A stretch of DNA of 64,000 nucleotides from Chromobotia macracanthus (Eukaryota > Chordata > Actinopteri > Cypriniformes > Botiidae). Made by a program: the position numbers and the translations under genes. Position 1 is the stretch's first letter; each line of letters begins with the position of its first letter. Shown in pieces: positions 59,836 to 64,000 of this stretch. The notes under the pieces were generated by a model. The model had not been told where the DNA came from and ran no database searches. It saw only the letters and a list, made by a program, of their open reading frames with translations. The stretch lies in assembly GCA_036877525.1 (NCBI GenBank), contig JAZGTH010000075.1:4236001-4300000 (forward strand). Direction: 5' to 3'.

Positions 59836-62800
59836 TCCATGATGTTAAGAACCCTGTGAAACGATATGAAGCGTCAAGACCTTCCTTTCAAGCTGAGAAA
59901 GACCTCTGAGCATTCGAAGTCCTTGGCTTAAACCACCATGGCTCAATTTTAAAGGGTACAAAAACAAGGCTGGTTTATCTCCGTCAGGGTGTGCTGCACC
60001 CATCTGACCCATTTTGAATAGACAACAAACAAACCAGACCAGCAGGCCAAATATATTCAAATTCCTTAGTGAGGACACGCTATTGGTAGATATAGTTTCT
60101 ATATTTAAATCTACATCCTCCACTTATTATTCTGACCACCCCAGTATGTTCAACCATTATCACAAGCTTCAAAGAAATTCGGGTAGCTTCTGCCCAGAAC
60201 CCACAGCAGGCACCTAACAGGACATCTATAAATAAGCAGCAGGCAAGTCAGGGCTTTAAATGGAACGGTTCAGCCCGAGCAGAGGGCTTTTTAATTAACA
60301 CTTCTGCCCTCAGAAGACGAGATGGTCTACACAGTATTACAACTAAAGAAGACGGACCTCTGGTCCTCAAGTTTCATTCCTTCCCCTTGTTACAGCACGA
60401 GTCAGATACTGTGAAACATCAAACGAAGCTGAAGCAGCTCTAAAGATGCCTGCGATTAAATAAGCAAGGAGAAAATACAGGAAAACAGAGCTGGAATCAA
60501 ACAACATAAGGATGAAACTGAGACAAGATAGTCGGAGGAAAAAAAATGACACCAGCAAAACAACTGAATCGCATATATTATATCTCATACTGGGCATGAA
60601 GAAAATTAATGCGACATTTATGTGACAATTAAGCATATTTTTAGTAGCATACTGCAATGCAAAAATCTCATTACTGTAAAGTGAAAATAAACAAGCTTTG
60701 TCACACAAATGCTGATAGTTTTGGATGTTCCTGTAGCTAAAATACATACTTTTTTGCCTAATACAATCCTAAACATTTTAACCTAAAATCCTGATGCAAG
60801 CACTATACCGTATTATTAATTCAACTGCTACATTACAGCAATAGGAATCTGTTTAATTGTCGTCATTTATAAAGTCCAGTTTTAGAAGCGCTGTGTAAAG
60901 TATAACTTCTAATTTCTTTAATCTGATTTCAGGGGAAAACAAACAGGAAGGAAAGATACACAGAGTTGTTTGCTTGCCCTTGACGGCACTGTCAAAAGCA
61001 CCTCGTGAGCGCCTGACAGAGGCCGGCGAGTAAAGGGTTAACAGACAAAGGTAAGCCATTCCTCTGCTTGGCCTGTGCATCTGCCAAACCCAGAGCCTCT
61101 TAAGATCTGCTTTTGACTGTGGTTGTTAAAAAAGTATAAAAAAAACCGTCCCGTCTGTGAGCCTTTCAAGTTTGAGGTATAAAAGCACCAGGCTGCCTGC
61201 CATTATAACACTCCTTTACCAAATAAATAAGCACTGCAAAACCACCGGCTGACGACAAGAGAAGGTTCAGATCTATTCCACAATCATATTAATGACTCTT
61301 TCGGTTATGAGATGGATATTGGTAAGTGACCGAATAATTAAGAGATTTGATTTCGATCGAAAAAGAATGCAGAAACGCACCGCGTGACAAATTATGATTT
61401 AATGTTATACGTTTACAGCATGCTTGAACAGCAATTAAATGAACTGGTTCATTTTAGGCAGACAACAGACAGGTGAGGTTTCTTTCCGCATGAAAATGAA
61501 AAAGCAAATGTAATAATTCACATTTAATTTCATTTTTACATTTACAATGGAGCGATAAACAAGCTATTACAGTGACAAAACCTGCTGCTACCTCTCATTC
61601 CCCTGTCGCTCACTCAAACTGAACTTCACGACTGCACAAACAATTCAATTCTTACAATTGAAAACTTTATATTATTTCATACTCTTAGATTCACCCCTTG
61701 TTCCACAAATGCTGTTTATCTTAACGTACCAATACGAAGATTTTACAACCAATAAAAGTCACTTTTGTCCACCGTGAAGAAAGGCTACTCAAGCACCAAT
61801 AAACTCCCGTTCTTTCATCACTACTGTTTTTCTGGAATTCAGCAGAACAAAACTGCTTTACAACTGCTTAGAGCATTATCGACCAGCGTCATGTTTTTAT
61901 CTGCGCTTTGATTGGCGGGACATAATTACTCAGCATTGACTATTGGCTGTTTTTAAACCATGTCATCATTTATTTTGTTGTACATTTTCAAAATCCTAAA
62001 CCTTTGTTTCTTTCTAGGCTTGAAATCACGTTTCGAATCCCAGATTTTCAAAGTGCTCTCAGACTTTTGGATCCCACTGCCGTTCTATAAGCCAATTCAG
62101 ATAGTTATCCAACATATTTGTGTATTATGTTAATTAATGATGTTCAACAACAAAACAAGACACTGAAGTTCTGAGCATTCAGATCGCCAACAACACCACG
62201 TTGTCACAAAGAGACAATGTTTCTTCTCAGCATGTGAACGTCGCCAATCTGCCAGGATAGATCTTAAGAACATCACATTTGAGTCAAGCTATCCGTGACC
62301 GCGCTAACATTCTCAGTGCAGATCAAACGACCAATACAATGGAGGTAGACTGCCGCTTTAACGAGCAGTGAATCCTGATTGGATGACAGGGGGCCAATGA
62401 GGGCACTTGGCAAACGCAGCTCAACTCATTGCTCCTTTAGCTGTCTATACAGGGCAAACAAACAATTACCATTATACTGGTCACATGACATGAGAACACA
62501 TGCGTCTGGAATGTCAGCTTTATCAGGGCTGACTCGTAACGGCTCACGGACTCAAGCTGCACGTGTAAATACAAGCCATGTAGAGTCATGAGGGCTGTGA
62601 TTAAGATACAGACAGAGATATTGTTATCTACTATGTCTCTGGTTTTGGATCTGGTTTGGGTAGCAGGAGGCCTGTGGGACGCAAGTTGAACAGGCCAAAT
62701 CTGTTTTTGTGATTTGTGTTGTTATTATAAATGCACTCAAACTGTCGGCCACAGAGAGAGAGAGAGAAACAGTGGAATGGCATGCAAATGATTTCACGCA

Positions 62801-64000
62801 ATATTAAATGCGAGCAGGGGCACAATAACCATAAGTCTAAGTTACATCAAAATAATGAGGCCGCAATACAACCTAAAAATGCCCAGAGCTACCCAAACTC
62901 GGCCGTCCTCTGATTCCACCAAGCGTTCACAACATGTCACATTAATAAGGCACGCTAAACATAATACAGGACACACATGGAATTCCCAGAACCCACAAAT
63001 GAGCCGTCGCAGTCAACTTAAGGCTTCTAAAATTACTGCGGTTTTGCATTTAACGCTTCTGTTTCCTGTAACTTGGTTCACATGAGCTATGAGTCAATGT
63101 TATACTACAAGCGTAAACGGTAAATGCCGTCCTATATGTGTATACATATATACACACCCATATACATATACTTCATGTCTAAACCTAAAGCACAACATCC
63201 ACATAAAAGACTTGTGACATATTTAGATTTCACCATTAGTATATACTGGATATATATTCCAGTATATCCAGCCCTAATGACAGATATGTGTTTTCCCAGC
63301 AAGCACGAGACCCAGCAGTTTGTCTCCTCACAACAATAAGCTCACCACTGTCTATATTACATAAACCATCAATTACATTCAGTTTCATTTTGCTTTCATT
63401 TTCATTGTGAAAACTCTGAACCCTATTCCACATTCACTCGCAATATGTTTGCGGGAATGATATTTCATTAAAGTAATCTTTAAAGAATTTCAGGAACACT
63501 TACCAACTTAAACAAAAACTATATCAATTATGTCGTTTAAGGAATAATCAAAGAGAATTAAAACATTCAGAAACATTCACGTGACCACCCGCTCTACGCG
63601 GCAGGGTCATAAGCAATTTATCTAAACTTTCGCAGCTGCGCGCATGAAAAGGCACAAACTACGCTGCAGAACACCATGCAAGAGTGCCACTCTATAGATA
63701 ACACAAAGAGCAAGCCAACTCTGTTCCTCTTTTAAATCGTTCTCTTTATGTCTCTGGCCACCGGCTCCCAGCTGAGTGGCTGTTAGGATATATGAATGGG
63801 GCACAACACAACACATTAACAATATTTAACTATAGCTAGTTTGTGAGCTAGTAGTGGGTGTTCCTTGTATCTCTCTGCCCACCCCCTGCCCCTCTTTCAG
63901 AGGGGGGAAGCCCTGGATAAGCATTCGTCTATGGCTGTGACTCTGGAGGACAGCTATAAATATATCAGCGGGCAACAGAGCAGATTAAAAGCAGACAATG

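Larger units (their letters stand above)
44124..64000. other. nlk intron 1 (continues past window)
   Basis: At least 19.9 kb. I looked on the minus strand for the glycine-loop sequence YGAFGVVW and a His-rich exon and did not see them. The interval holds the repeats listed separately. Repeat-free parts without a recognisable feature are 49.2-50.5, 59.0-59.7 and 60.2-63.1 kb. Confidence 0.6.

Noticed and set aside
44124..64000. nlk exon 1
   Set aside because: No minus-strand match to YGAFGVVW or to a His/Ala-rich coding stretch was seen, so the exon is taken to lie beyond the right edge.
1..64000. A new multigene defence, biosynthetic or mobile system
   Set aside because: All supported coding exons belong to three known vertebrate genes; no transposase, reverse transcriptase or other unexplained protein-coding cluster is visible.

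Overview
The window is vertebrate nuclear DNA, almost certainly from a teleost and probably a cyprinid. The genes are intron-split with GT-AG sites, and the proteins read as close relatives of human NOS2, LYRM9 and NLK. The introns carry fish-type short inverted-repeat elements, tRNA-derived SINEs and abundant (CA)n and (TA)n. There is no bacterial or viral gene organisation. All three recognised genes lie on the minus strand, so each reads from high to low coordinates.

Layout, left to right. Positions 1-8343 hold an inducible-type nitric oxide synthase (nos2). Twenty-two coding exons, about 950 codons, join in frame from the initiator Met to the start of the NADPH-binding region; the last part (about 140 residues by comparison with human) is off the left edge. 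A TATA box and a short non-coding first exon sit at about 8322-8375. Positions 10412-11464 hold lyrm9, a complete 78-residue LYR-motif protein in three exons, the last with five sense codons. Positions about 15.5-64 kb hold nemo-like kinase (nlk, probably nlk2). Ten exons (2-11) encode 374 residues, from just after the glycine-rich loop to the conserved C-terminus. Exon 1 is not in the window, and everything right of 44,123 is intron 1.

The three genes have separate roles. Nos2 is a haem/flavin enzyme making NO in immune and stress responses. Lyrm9 is a small LYR-family protein, a family of mitochondrial accessory factors. Nlk is a proline-directed kinase acting on Wnt, Notch and FOXO outputs. 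They are neighbours by conserved synteny (NOS2-LYRM9-NLK are also adjacent in human), not an operon. As I recall, human NLK is on the opposite strand to the other two, while here all three are co-oriented.

The non-coding part is dominated by three short inverted-repeat families (called A, B and C here), several SINE copies and large microsatellites. I found no new multigene system. The most interesting signals are a (TG)n tract of about 105 bp directly against the 3' splice site of the nlk catalytic-loop exon, an N-myristoylation-like start on nos2, two in-frame tandem donors in nos2 exon 16, a 52-bp perfect inverted repeat in nlk intron 1, and several intronic stretches that look like candidate conserved regulatory elements. 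Splice sites were placed by eye from reading-frame continuity and family alignment from memory.
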